A DNA stretch of 26,998 nt from assembly GCA_934754975.1 (NCBI GenBank), contig CAKVKI010000005.1, positions 1 through 26,998 on the forward strand. Direction: 5' to 3'. The translations under genes were made by a program, and so were the position numbers. This DNA comes from an uncultured Alistipes sp. Lineage in GTDB: Bacteria; Bacteroidota; Bacteroidia; Bacteroidales; Rikenellaceae. The notes under the pieces are model-generated. The model searched no databases. It was not told where the DNA came from and saw only the letters and a list, made by a program, of their open reading frames with translations. Numbering within the stretch: position 1 is the first letter of the stretch; the number at the start of each line of letters is the position of its first letter. Positions 7,767 through 17,900 of the stretch are shown in pieces.

Positions 7767-9575
7767 TCATTGTTGGTTTTCGGCAGCCGCGGCGCCGCGG
7801 TTTTCCTGCTTGCAGCTCTGCCGGTACAAATAATCGTATTCATTGAGGGTCACGAACTCGAATCCGTCCTTTTGCATGCGGTCCTGCAGCTGTTTGAGCC
7901 TTCGCGGCCCGTAATGCCAGCTGTAGAACATGGTGGTAATGAAACCGGCCGTTTCGGCGTTCCGCCTCAGTTCGGCTTCCAGGTGATCCACCGCGGGAGC
8001 ATCGCCGGCCGGGCCGCTGCGGAACAGCTCCCAGTCATCGTCGTCCGACCAATGGTTCATCACATGGTGGACCGTCACGCCCCTGTCGCCGATAAAACCG
8101 CTGCCCTCGGCCGGGGAGTACCCCGTGCGGTGGAGTCCGGATACGATCGACGTCAGGTTGGGCATCGCAGCGATATGATTCCGGACCTTCAGGCTGTCGG
8201 CGGGCGACCATTTCTGGTATCCCGAATAGGTATAGATCATAATCATATCCATATCGAGCGCCTTCATGTTCGCATCCGTCAGGCGGAAATACTCGTGGTA
8301 GTTCCGCTCCGGCATCGAGGTCGAATCGCAGAGTCCGAGCAGGGAGTAGGAGTATCCCAATCCGCCCACGGCGCAGAAAAAGTAGTCGTTTTCGGTCGCT
8401 GTGTCGTACAGGTGGCGCATCACGCCCGGCATGATATGCCGCATCGAAAGCGCCAGCCCGTAGCTCAGGGGCACCTGCCCGCGGAACGGATCGTCCCACT
8501 GGCGCGGGAAAAGCCCGTCGTAGACATAGTAAGCCGGAGCGTCGCCGCTGTCCACCATCACCAGCGCCACGTACTTCTTTTCGGGGTCGTACTCCCGGAA
8601 TTTCTTCGCCCGGACTTTGGTCTGCCGGAACGAATAATCCGCAAGCTGCACGCCGCTGTGGTAGCTGTAACCGCCCACCCATGTACACGGCAGGGAGTAC
8701 TTGCCGTACCAACTGCCGAACCGGGTGCCGAAATACTCGTTGTAGCCGACCTCCCGGCCGTCTTCGATGCCGATCCACGACCCGAAGACGGGGATATTGA
8801 CCGGGGTGTTTTCCATCAGCCAGACGACGTCGTCCAGATTCTCGGGATAGGCGCCTTCGTCGTTCTCGCCGTAGAGCCAGAAGGTCGGGGAGTTGCTCGC
8901 GATCAGGTAGTCGCGGATCACGTCGTACATATAGCAGTCTTTCACCACGCCCAGCATCCGATGGTCCTGTTTGGGGAAGATGTGTTCCCGGTACCAGCAG
9001 AACGCGGTGTGTTCATCGGGAAAAGCGAGGTCGCGGATATCCATGACGTCCGCGCCGGGATCGACCCGCCGGCGGAACTCGTCCAGCAGCGCGGGAGAGA
9101 GGATAACCCGGTTTTCCGCGCCGGCGATGTTCGACGCCAGATTTATCGTGTAACGCTTCGCCGGATCGTATACCACCACTCCGTCGTAATAGTCCGAAAA
9201 CCCGTCCAGCAGCGCCATGACGTCGCCGCACTCGCGCACGGAGGTGATATAGCCGTCCTTTTCGTAGAGTTTCTGCGTGCCGTCGGGGTAGTTCGCATTC
9301 GGGGAGTAGGTGTAGATCACCGGTTTGACGCGGTTCACCAGCCCCTGCAGCGAAACGATCGCGAGCAGCTGCTCCTGCGGAATCCCGGCGGCGAATTCGA
9401 CCTTCACCACATCGGTCGACGCCGCCGGCGAATGCGGGATAAGATCGAGGGGATCGACGACGCTTCCCGGATGCTGGGCACACGCCGCGAGGCATAACGC
9501 CAGCGCTGCCGGAAAAAGTTTCGCAAAGCGTAACGCTTTTATCCTGTTTTTTCGCAAAGTAAACATGGTCGTCAT
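7767..9575 (-). CDS. GxGYxYP family lipoprotein, third of a tandem trio
   Basis: This 602-residue protein belongs to the Bacteroidetes GxGYxYP family (an N-terminal domain plus a C-terminal domain described as a putative glycoside hydrolase; to my knowledge no activity is proven). The lipobox is CLAAC (Cys32), so it is membrane-anchored. SLQGLVNR lies at 75-82, YDPAKRYTINLASNIAG at about 136-152, and SGDAP at about 343. The family motif appears as GLGYSYS (405-411), with the final Pro replaced by Ser. It is most like the next gene upstream: LYDTATENDYFFC and FPRQWDDP are shared. The first ATG (9573-9575) is 4 nt from the upstream stop; a second ATG 9 nt further in would give the same signal peptide. 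Its place in the PUL suggests a surface or periplasmic glycan-processing role, which is inference. Confidence 0.87.
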   Translation of the reverse strand: MTTMFTLRKNRIKALRFAKLFPAALALCLAACAQHPGSVVDPLDLIPHSPAASTDVVKVEFAAGIPQEQLLAIVSLQGLVNRVKPVIYTYSPNANYPDGTQKLYEKDGYITSVRECGDVMALLDGFSDYYDGVVVYDPAKRYTINLASNIAGAENRVILSPALLDEFRRRVDPGADVMDIRDLAFPDEHTAFCWYREHIFPKQDHRMLGVVKDCYMYDVIRDYLIASNSPTFWLYGENDEGAYPENLDDVVWLMENTPVNIPVFGSWIGIEDGREVGYNEYFGTRFGSWYGKYSLPCTWVGGYSYHSGVQLADYSFRQTKVRAKKFREYDPEKKYVALVMVDSGDAPAYYVYDGLFPRQWDDPFRGQVPLSYGLALSMRHIMPGVMRHLYDTATENDYFFCAVGGLGYSYSLLGLCDSTSMPERNYHEYFRLTDANMKALDMDMIMIYTYSGYQKWSPADSLKVRNHIAAMPNLTSIVSGLHRTGYSPAEGSGFIGDRGVTVHHVMNHWSDDDDWELFRSGPAGDAPAVDHLEAELRRNAETAGFITTMFYSWHYGPRRLKQLQDRMQKDGFEFVTLNEYDYLYRQSCKQENRGAAAAENQQ

Positions 9576-9579
9576 GTTT

Positions 9580-11343
9580 TTAGTTTCTACTCTTTCGGAA
9601 TAAATGGTCGAACTCGTCCATCGTCACGAAAACATAGCCCTCCTGCGCAAGCATATCCTGCACCAGCGCCAGACGGCGGGGACCGTAATGCCAGCTGTAA
9701 AACATGGCAGTCACGAAACCGGTTCCTTCACAGCCGCTGCGGATCTCCTGCGCCAGAAATTCGGCGGCCTCCCGGTCGGCGGCCTCTCCGCTGCGGAACA
9801 GATCCCAATCCTCCCAGGCCCAATGCGTCATCACATGGTGGACGGTGGTCTTCCCGCCGTCCAGGAATCCGTTGCTCTCGTGCGGTTCGTAACCGGTGCG
9901 GTGCATGCCCGATATCAGCGACTTCACCTGAGGAAGCGGCTCGACGTAGCGACGTACGACGGCGCTGTCGGCGGCGCTCCAGCGCACCCGCCCGGGATGC
10001 GTATAAAGGGCCAGCATATCCATGTCGAGCGCCTTCATGTTGCGCGCCGTCAGTTCGAAATACTCCTTCAGGTTCCGCTCCCGATTGGCCGTCGAGTCGC
10101 ACAGGCCGAGGAAGGGATAACAGTAACCGGCGCCCGAAATCGGACAGAAGAAATAATCGTTTTCAGTAGCCGTATCGTAGAGGTAGCGCATCACGCCGGG
10201 CGTCAGCCAGCGGAGCGACATGCTTATCCCGTAGCTGATCGGCACTGTACCCCGGGCGGGATCGTCCCACTGGCGCGGAAAGAAGCCGTCGAACTGGAAA
10301 TACGACGGTGCATCGCCGCTTTCGACCATGACCAACGCGACGTATTTTTTCGCCGGGTCGTACTCCCGGAACTTCCGGGCGCGGGCCTTGGCCTGCACGA
10401 ACGCCTCGCCGCCGATCTGCACGCCGCTGTGGTAGCTGTAACTGCCTACCCACGTGCAGACGATCGAAAACTTGCCGTACTTGCTAGCCAGCTCGGTGCC
10501 GAAAAATTCGTTGTAGCCGACCTCCTTTCCGCCGTCCAGCCCCGGCCAGAAGCCGAATACCGGAATATTGGCGGGCGTATGCCCGTAAAGCCAGACCACG
10601 TTGCGGACGGCCTGTTCGGAATAATCGTCGTCCTCCCTGCCGGGGAGCCAGAACGTAGGCGTCTTGCACGCAATCAAGTAATCCCGGAAAACGTCGTACA
10701 TGTAAACGTCCTTGGCGACGCCCAGCATCCGGTGGTCCTGCTGCGGGAAGATGTGTTCCCGGTACCAGTCGAACGCATCCGCATCCGACCGAAAATCCAA
10801 CTCCCGCAGGTCCAGCACGTCGATCGCAGGATCCACCTTTTCACGGAATCCGTCCAGCAGGGAAGGCGCGAGGATCACACGGTTTTCGACGCCCGCAATG
10901 TTGGAAGCCAGATTCACGGTGTAGCGTTTGGCGGGATCGTAGACCACGACGCCCTCGTAATAGTTCCGGAAGCGTTTCAGCAGCCGCATCACATCGTCGC
11001 ATCTTTCGTCCGACTTCACGACGCCCAGCTTCTTGTAGAGCTTCAGCAGTACGTCCGAATAGCCCGACGAATAGGTAAAAATCTGCGGTTCGACCCGATT
11101 GACCAGCCCCTGCAGCGATACCAGCGCCAGCAGGTCTTCCTGCCCCACTCCCTGCAGATCGTAACTCACGACCGCATCGGAAGCGGGCGGACACTGCGGC
11201 ATGAACCCAACCTGCTGCTTCGGTGCGCAGCCAATTGCCGACAGTGCCGCCAGCACCGGTAACACCCGCAGCGCGAAACGCCGCGTCCGGACGGACAAGC
11301 TGTGTAAATCAAAGATTTTCATCTCTCTGCGGGATTTTGTCAT
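9580..11343 (-). CDS. GxGYxYP family lipoprotein, second of a tandem trio
   Basis: This 587-residue paralogue of the flanking genes has the canonical motif GAGYCYP (404-410) and SLQGLVNR (76-83). YDPAKRYTVNLASNIAG and FPRQWDDP are also conserved. The lipobox is SAIGC (Cys39). The first ATG overlaps the TGA of the upstream gene (ATGA, 11340-11343). A second ATG at 11320-11322, directly behind a purine-rich GAGAG, gives a more ordinary 32-residue signal peptide and may be the real start; I keep the first because of the overlap. Several acidic residues are conserved in all three copies and could be catalytic, but no residue can be assigned from sequence alone. The function is unknown; a putative glycoside hydrolase role is only the family description. 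Confidence 0.87.
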   Translation of the reverse strand: MTKSRREMKIFDLHSLSVRTRRFALRVLPVLAALSAIGCAPKQQVGFMPQCPPASDAVVSYDLQGVGQEDLLALVSLQGLVNRVEPQIFTYSSGYSDVLLKLYKKLGVVKSDERCDDVMRLLKRFRNYYEGVVVYDPAKRYTVNLASNIAGVENRVILAPSLLDGFREKVDPAIDVLDLRELDFRSDADAFDWYREHIFPQQDHRMLGVAKDVYMYDVFRDYLIACKTPTFWLPGREDDDYSEQAVRNVVWLYGHTPANIPVFGFWPGLDGGKEVGYNEFFGTELASKYGKFSIVCTWVGSYSYHSGVQIGGEAFVQAKARARKFREYDPAKKYVALVMVESGDAPSYFQFDGFFPRQWDDPARGTVPISYGISMSLRWLTPGVMRYLYDTATENDYFFCPISGAGYCYPFLGLCDSTANRERNLKEYFELTARNMKALDMDMLALYTHPGRVRWSAADSAVVRRYVEPLPQVKSLISGMHRTGYEPHESNGFLDGGKTTVHHVMTHWAWEDWDLFRSGEAADREAAEFLAQEIRSGCEGTGFVTAMFYSWHYGPRRLALVQDMLAQEGYVFVTMDEFDHLFRKSRN

Positions 11344-13172
11344 TGCTGTCCGGCGCTCTGCCGGTAGAGGTCGTCGAAGTCGGTCAGCGTCACGAATTCA
11401 TAGACGCCGGGATCTTCCTCCTCCAGCATATCCATAATCATCTTCAGACGCTTCGGACCATACTCCCAGCTGTAGAACATGCAGAGAATGAAATTGCCGT
11501 CCTCGCCGTATTTCAGCACCTCGTCGACCATGTATTCGGCGGCCGCCGCATTCATGTCGTCGTCATCGCCGTTTTCGAGTACGTCGTTGGTGGTGGACTG
11601 GTCCCAATGGGTCAGCGTGTGATGTACCGACACGCCCGATCCGGGAAGCATCTCGCTGCCGTCGGCGGCCGTATAACCCGAACTGTGGATATTGCCCACG
11701 ATCGAGCGCAGGCCGTCCATTTTAGCCATGTAGTTGTTCACGACCGAGTATTCGTTGTCGTCCCATATCTTATTGAAGGGGTGGGCGTAGGTCACGAACA
11801 TATCGAGGTCCATATTTTTGAACAGGCCGGCTCCCACCTCCACGAAATGTTCGCGCAGCGTGGCGTCCGGGTTGTCGGTCAGCTGACCGTAACCCTCGAA
11901 CGGATAGCAGTAGCCCATGCCCGATACGGCGCCGAAGAAGAAGTCTCCGGCCGTCTGCTCGTCGTACATCCTGCGCGCCACGGCGGGCAGCAGATACGGC
12001 AGGGAGGGGGTCACGGAGTAACTTGCGACAATGCCGAGGTCGATGCGCTCGCCGAGCCACTGGCGGGAGAAGAACCCGTCGTAAGCGAAATAGCAGATCG
12101 CATCGCCGCTGTCGGTCATCGTCAGGGCCACATATTTCTTATTCGGATCGTAGACCGGCCTGGCCTTGCTGCGCGGAGCGTTCTGACGGAAAGTCATATC
12201 AGCGACTTTCACCGCCGAATGGTAGCTGTAATTGCCGATCCACGTATTGCCGATCCAGAATTTCCCGTAAAAGCCCATGTTCTTGACCCCTTCGTACTCG
12301 GTGTATCCGACTGCGTCGCCGTTGTCATTGACCCCGGCCGGGAAGCCGAGGATGGCCAGGTTGGCGTGGCTGTCGGCGAGGAACATCCGCACCATGCCGT
12401 CGTACGACAGCGAATAGTCGATGTCGGAAGGCCCGGGAAGCCAGAACGTCGGCACCTTGTGTTCGATCAGGTAGTCGCGGTGAACGTTGTACATGTAGGC
12501 GTCGTCCGCGAAGCCGAGCATGGCATTGGTCTGATGCGGCACCACGTTTTCGCGGTACCACATGAACGCCGCGTTCTGGTTCTTGAAGTTCAGGTCCCGC
12601 AGGTCGAAGATGTCGATATTTTCATCGACCCTCAGCTTGAACTCCAGAATCATCGACGGCGCGATAATCACGCGGTCTTCGACGCCTGCGATATTCGAAG
12701 CGAGATTCACCGTGTACTTCTTGGCCGGATCGTAGACTACGATGCCTTTGTAATACTGCCGGTATTTTTTGAGCAGTTCATAGATATCGTCGGTATAGGT
12801 ATAGCTGTTTATATAGCCGTTGTCCTTGTACCATTCGAGCAGCCACGCATCGGAATTGCCGTGGGAGTAGATTTCGGGACTTACGCGGTTGGTAAGGCCC
12901 TGCAGCGACACCAGCGCCAGCAGGTGGTCTTTCTGCCGGTGTCCGCTTTCGTTTTCGGTCGTCATGACCACCACGTCCTTCTTCGCCTCGGCGCCGGCCT
13001 TGGGCAGGTAGACGAAGTCCTTCGGGCGGTCCTTCGGGCGGGTGTATTTCGTGATGACGATATCCTCGACCTGCTCCGTAAGGTCCTCTTTGCAACCGGC
13101 AGCGACAGCTCCCACGAGGGCAAGCGCCGCCAGATAGCGGAATCCGGATATATTTCCAAACTTTGTTTTCAT
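11340..13172 (-). CDS. GxGYxYP family lipoprotein, first of a tandem trio
   Basis: I place the start at the ATG at 13170-13172, which begins MKTKFGNISG and a clean signal peptide with lipobox AVAAGC (Cys27). The open frame continues upstream to a GTG inside susD, but that extension has no signal sequence. The resulting 610-residue protein is the most divergent of the trio. It keeps SLQGLTNR (89-96), YDPAKKYTVNLASNIAG (147-163), an SGDA block near 356 and the motif GMGYCYP (418-424). It lies directly behind susD (26 nt), the usual slot for a surface glycan-binding or glycan-processing lipoprotein in a PUL. Its function is unproven. Divergence suggests an older split, with the other two copies arising from a later duplication. 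Confidence 0.87.
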   Translation of the reverse strand: MKTKFGNISGFRYLAALALVGAVAAGCKEDLTEQVEDIVITKYTRPKDRPKDFVYLPKAGAEAKKDVVVMTTENESGHRQKDHLLALVSLQGLTNRVSPEIYSHGNSDAWLLEWYKDNGYINSYTYTDDIYELLKKYRQYYKGIVVYDPAKKYTVNLASNIAGVEDRVIIAPSMILEFKLRVDENIDIFDLRDLNFKNQNAAFMWYRENVVPHQTNAMLGFADDAYMYNVHRDYLIEHKVPTFWLPGPSDIDYSLSYDGMVRMFLADSHANLAILGFPAGVNDNGDAVGYTEYEGVKNMGFYGKFWIGNTWIGNYSYHSAVKVADMTFRQNAPRSKARPVYDPNKKYVALTMTDSGDAICYFAYDGFFSRQWLGERIDLGIVASYSVTPSLPYLLPAVARRMYDEQTAGDFFFGAVSGMGYCYPFEGYGQLTDNPDATLREHFVEVGAGLFKNMDLDMFVTYAHPFNKIWDDNEYSVVNNYMAKMDGLRSIVGNIHSSGYTAADGSEMLPGSGVSVHHTLTHWDQSTTNDVLENGDDDDMNAAAAEYMVDEVLKYGEDGNFILCMFYSWEYGPKRLKMIMDMLEEEDPGVYEFVTLTDFDDLYRQSAGQQ

Positions 13173-13198
13173 AGTTGTCGGTTTACGTCGGTGTTGCA

Positions 13199-14911
13199 TT
13201 AATACTCGGGATTCTGGAAGAAACCCTCCTTGTTGGTCGAACGGTCCACCTGCTGCTGGGGCATGGGCCACAGGTAATCGTGCGCGTCGATTTTCGTCGG
13301 CGTGTAGTTGGGGGGCATCATACCGTCGTCGATATTCTTATTGTACCGCACGTCGAGCTGTCCGGTACGGGCGAGGTCGAACCAGCGGACGCTCTCGAAA
13401 CAAAGTTCCCGCATACGCTCGTTCAGCACGGTGTCGGCGTTGATCAGCGACGACGAAAGGTTCGGGAATTCGGGAGTCTGCGCCGCCGTCACCGGATTGC
13501 CGTCCTCGTCGAAACCGCGGGCGCGGACGCGCAGGCTGTTGAAGAGGTTCGTCGCTCCGGCGTCGGGGAAACCGCCGTTGCCCTTGAGATTGGCCTCGAC
13601 ATACATCAGCACCACGTCGGCGTAACGCAGCAGCGGGAAGTTGCACGACATGTACTCGTAATCGGATTCGCCGTTCGAAGCAGTGAGCGGCAGATCGGGG
13701 TCCCAGCGGAATTTGGTGCAGCCGAGCCACGACTGGGGCGCGTCGGCCGTCTTGGCCTCCTGCACGTTGATTTTCAGGAGTCCCGGAGGTACGCCCGTAT
13801 CGGGATCGTTGATGCTGTAGTCGAAGGCCGTGGTCGAAAGGTTCCAGTCCCGGCGCGCGTCGCCCTCGCCGTAGGTGAAGAACAGGCGCGTCGTGTACAT
13901 GATCTGGTTCACCGAACAGCCGTTGGTGCGCTGGTCGCGCGCCTGAATGAACGGATAGGTAGTCGCGCCGTAACGTTTGAGGAACCAGTTGCCCGTCGGA
14001 CGTCCCGACGCGAACTGGATTTCCCACATGTTCTCGGGCAGCGTGTTCTTGTACTTCTGGCAGAAAAGATGCGAATATTCCGGTGCGAGTTCGATTTTCC
14101 CGATGATTTTCGAAAGGACCTCTTCCGCCCGGGCGTAAAGTTCATCGACGGTTTCCGGAATGGGCCTGTATCCCCATGCTTCCCGGCCGATGGCGGCCAG
14201 CGCGTCGTCCACTTTGTGGTTTTCCTTGTGGGAAGCCATCGCAAGCAGCACTTTTCCATAGAGTCCCAGCGCCGAATAGTAGTAGAGCCGTCCGGGCTGG
14301 GAAGCCGACTTCTCCATCGGCAGCAGTCCCTCGGCGGTCGCCTCGCCCATGTCCTTCACGATCTGGGCGTAGACATCCTTCAGCGGAGCGCGGGCGAGCG
14401 AATAGTCGATCGGCGGAGTGGTTTCGTCGATCACGAGGGGTACCGGACCGTATATCTGGGCCAGCCGGAAATAGGCCCAGCCGCGCAGCATCTTGGCTTC
14501 GGCGACGATCGCCCGGACCTGATCGTCGGGACTGGAGATCGCACTGCCGCGCGCAATAACCACGTTTGCACGGGCGATCATCTCATAATGCTTCTGATAC
14601 CACTTGCTGACGAACTTGCTGTTGTTGGCATCGAGTTGATAGCGGAAAACAGTATTGAAGTCGGGCATGTAGAACTGAGGAATAGCCTCGTCCGTGCCCA
14701 GCACGCCGATATAGGGCGTTTCGTCGCGGTAAAGGTCCTGGAAAGAGAGATAAATTCCCATCAGACCCGATTCCAGCGTCGTCCCGTCGCCGTAATACGA
14801 CGCGCTGGTGCGGATCGCTTTCGGGTTCTCGCTCAGGAAATCGCCGCAGGAGGTGCAGAGCATCGCTCCCAGGACGGCCGCCGACCAAAAAGATATATGC
14901 TTGTTTTTCAT
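13199..14911 (-). CDS. SusD/RagB family glycan-binding lipoprotein
   Basis: The start at 14909-14911 gives a 570-residue protein with signal peptide MKNKHISFWSAAVLGAMLC and lipid Cys22 (TSC). The longer open frame upstream runs into susC and lacks a signal. The N-terminal half has the helical TPR-type pattern of the family, including ASYYGDGTTLESGLMGIY and a long ARANVVIARG / VAEAKMLRGWAYFRLAQIYGP segment (the family typically has RALRAFYYF...YG here). The C-terminal signature is present: YLWPMPQQQVD and a terminal FFQNPEY. SusD caps its partner SusC on the outer surface and captures the glycan. The gene lies 14 nt downstream of susC. The bound glycan cannot be read from sequence; the GH92 neighbours suggest mannose-type ligands. 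Confidence 0.96.
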   Translation of the reverse strand: MKNKHISFWSAAVLGAMLCTSCGDFLSENPKAIRTSASYYGDGTTLESGLMGIYLSFQDLYRDETPYIGVLGTDEAIPQFYMPDFNTVFRYQLDANNSKFVSKWYQKHYEMIARANVVIARGSAISSPDDQVRAIVAEAKMLRGWAYFRLAQIYGPVPLVIDETTPPIDYSLARAPLKDVYAQIVKDMGEATAEGLLPMEKSASQPGRLYYYSALGLYGKVLLAMASHKENHKVDDALAAIGREAWGYRPIPETVDELYARAEEVLSKIIGKIELAPEYSHLFCQKYKNTLPENMWEIQFASGRPTGNWFLKRYGATTYPFIQARDQRTNGCSVNQIMYTTRLFFTYGEGDARRDWNLSTTAFDYSINDPDTGVPPGLLKINVQEAKTADAPQSWLGCTKFRWDPDLPLTASNGESDYEYMSCNFPLLRYADVVLMYVEANLKGNGGFPDAGATNLFNSLRVRARGFDEDGNPVTAAQTPEFPNLSSSLINADTVLNERMRELCFESVRWFDLARTGQLDVRYNKNIDDGMMPPNYTPTKIDAHDYLWPMPQQQVDRSTNKEGFFQNPEY

Positions 14912-14925
14912 AATCGTGCGTATGG

Positions 14926-17900
14926 TTAAAATGTGATGTTGATACCGCCGGAGAATGATCTGGCACGGGGATAGGAGAAGTAGTCCAGACCGGGCTGCAG
15001 GTAGCTGGCCTGTCCCGAAGAGACGTTTACGTCGGGATCGAAGCCGGAATAGCTGGTCCAGCAGAATACGTTGGTTCCCGTCAGGAAAATCCGGACGTTG
15101 CCCAGCCGGAGCTTGCGGACGAATTTCTCGGGCAGGGTGTAGCTGAGCGTAATATCCTGCATCCGGAGATAGGAGCCGTCCTCGATCCACGTGTCGTTGG
15201 CCATTTCTACAGGAGTCAGGCCGCTGGACGAAATCGGAATTTTGTTGCTCGGATTTCCCTCCATGAACAGCTCGCCGCGCACGCCGTTGACCGCATCGTA
15301 ATGGTACAGCGTCGGTTTCCAGCGGTTTACGGCCGACTTGTAGGCATTGTTGTAATTGTTCGAACCGCTCATTTCATAGGAGTTGCCGTTGAAGATCTGG
15401 TTGCCGTAGGTAAACACGAAATTGGCACTGAGGGTCAAATTGCGGTAGGTGAACGACGTCGAAAGGCCGCCCGTGAAGTCGGGTTCCGCGGAACCGATTA
15501 TCACGCGGTCCTCGGCGGTCGTCTTACCGTTGCCGTCCTTGTCATAGAAGCGGTACTGGCCGGGAGCGGGTTTCTGACTCTCGTCGATAAGTCCCTGCGC
15601 AATGGCCTGGTCGATCTGCGACTGGCTCTGCCAGATGCCGAGTACCTTCAGCCCGTACCAGTTGCCGATGGGTTTGCCGACCTCCAGGTAGCCCTGGTCG
15701 CCGGTGCGCCAGCCCGTACCGATGGTCTGCCAGTCCTGAATACCGAGCGCCAGCACCTTGGAACGGTTCAGGCCGATGTTGAAGTCGAGCATCCACTCGA
15801 AATTCCTGCTCTGGACGGGCACGGCCTTGACCGTGAATTCGATACCTCGGTTGCGGATCTTGCCCATATTCTCGGTTACGGTCCCGTAACCGGTATACTG
15901 CGGTACCGGATTGGCATACAGCAGGTTGGATGTGGTTTTGTTGTAGGCGTCGATGACCACGCCCAGACGGCTGTCCCAGAAATCCACATCGAGACCGACG
16001 TTGTATTCGGTCGTGGTCTCCCATTTGAGGTTGGAGTTCTCCAGCGAGGAGAAATAGCTCGCCATGACGGGGTCCAGACCGTTGATGGTCGTCACATAGG
16101 TCCCGACTTTGGCCAGCGATTCATAGGCGCCGATGGCCTGTTTGCCGCTGATACCCCAGCTGGCGCGCAGTTTCAGGTTGTTGATGAACCGGACGTTCTT
16201 CATCCAGCCCTCTTCGGAAATACGCCATGCGGCCGAAGCCGAAGGAAAATACCCCCATTTGTTATTCTCGGCGAAGCGCGAAGAGCCGTCGGCGCGCACC
16301 GTAGCCTGGAAAATATATTTGTCCATCAGGCTGTAGTTCAGACGCCCGAAGAAAGAGACCTCGTTGACCTTGGTATCGCTGAGTCCCGGCGGAAGCATGG
16401 TTTTGGCGGAGGGGAATCCGTAATAACCGAGGTCTTCCTGCTCAAACTGGTTGCCCTCGACGTTGAAGTTCTCCCAGCGCGTCGAACGGGCCGACATGCC
16501 GACCATGCCCGTAATACGGTGGATCGTATTGATCTCGCGGGTATAGGTGGCGGTGTTCTCGCTGCTCCAGCCCTCGCTCCAGCCCCTTTCGAAGCGGGCG
16601 CGTCCGTTGGCCGAATTTCCTTCGGCGACGGTCGAGGGATAGTAAAGGTGAATCTCCTCGTCGTTGGTGTAATAGGTCTGGTTGAGGTTGATGGTCAGTC
16701 CTTCCAGCGGCTTGATGTTGATGGAGGCCGTTCCGCTGAGCGACGAATTGCGCTTGTCGCGCGTGTTGAGCTTCGCAAGGCTGACGGGGTTGGAGAGATT
16801 GAGGATGGGAATCCCGTCGGGAGTTTTGAAATCCATGCCGAAATCGGACGGATAGAGCGGACTCTGGGTCAGCGTATTGTAGATAATGCCGTCCTGACGG
16901 TTGCCGGCATTGCCGAAAGCATTGCTGCGCGTGTAGGAGAGGTATACCCCCACGTCGAGCCATTTGGCGATGTCCTGGCTGAAATTGACACGGGCGCTCT
17001 TCGAATCCCAGCCCGTATTGATCATGATGCCGTCCTGGTTCTGGGCATTGACCATGATCGCATAACGGTTGGTCTTGGTGCTGCCGTTGACGCTCACGCG
17101 GAAGTCGTAAAGCGGCGCGTACTGCGTCATCTCCTTCTGCCAGTTGGTGTTGTAATAGAGCGGACGGGTGCGGTAGTACTCGCCCGAATAGGCGGCCGTC
17201 TTCGACACGTAATAGAAGTTGCCTTCGGGGTCCTGGAATACTTCGTAACCGCGCGGATCGACCGTATTGATGTCGCCCACGCCTTCGGCTGCCGTGCGGT
17301 AGATGAAGCTGCGCATGTAGTTTTTCTCCACATTCTCGCGGCTGTTCATCATCGGAATATCCCGGGCGATATGCTGCACGCCGGCCATGGCGTAAATATC
17401 GACCGTCGTCCGGTTCTTGTCGCCTTTTTTGGTCGAGATGAGGATGACGCCGTTGGCGCCGCGCGAGCCGTAGATGGCGGTCGAAGCGGCATCCTTGAGT
17501 ACCGATATCGACTCGATATCGCCGGGGCTGACATTCATGTTTTCCGAGATGACTCCATCGACGACATAGAGCGGATTGCTGTCCGAATTGATGGAGGTCG
17601 TTCCGCGAATCGTGATCTTGGCCTGAGAGCCGGGAGTACCCTCCGAAGAGGTGACCCGGACACCGCTGACCTTTCCGAGCAGGACCGACGAAAGGTCCAT
17701 CACGACCCGGTTCTTCGTAGCGCTTTCGGCGTCGAGCGAAGCCACGGCGCCCGTAAGGTCCACTTTACGCTGCGTGCCGTATCCCACCACAAGCACGTCG
17801 TCGATCTCGGTGGCGTCGTTTTCCATTTCGACCGTAAGGTCGGTGACCTGCTGCGCAGGAATTTCCTGCGTCTTCATTCCTATATACGAGAATACGATCG

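Noticed and set aside
7787..7800. A 14-bp perfect palindrome CCGCGGCGCCGCGG
   Set aside because: It lies inside the coding end of a GxGYxYP gene in an alanine-rich tail. A GC-only palindrome is easily explained by codon use.
13173..13271. N-terminal extension of the first GxGYxYP protein from a GTG
   Set aside because: The extension lies inside the end of susD and has no signal peptide. The ATG at 13172 gives a perfect lipoprotein signal.
14912..15190. N-terminal extension of SusD
   Set aside because: It overlaps susC, has shadow-like composition, and the internal ATG at 14911 begins a normal lipoprotein signal.
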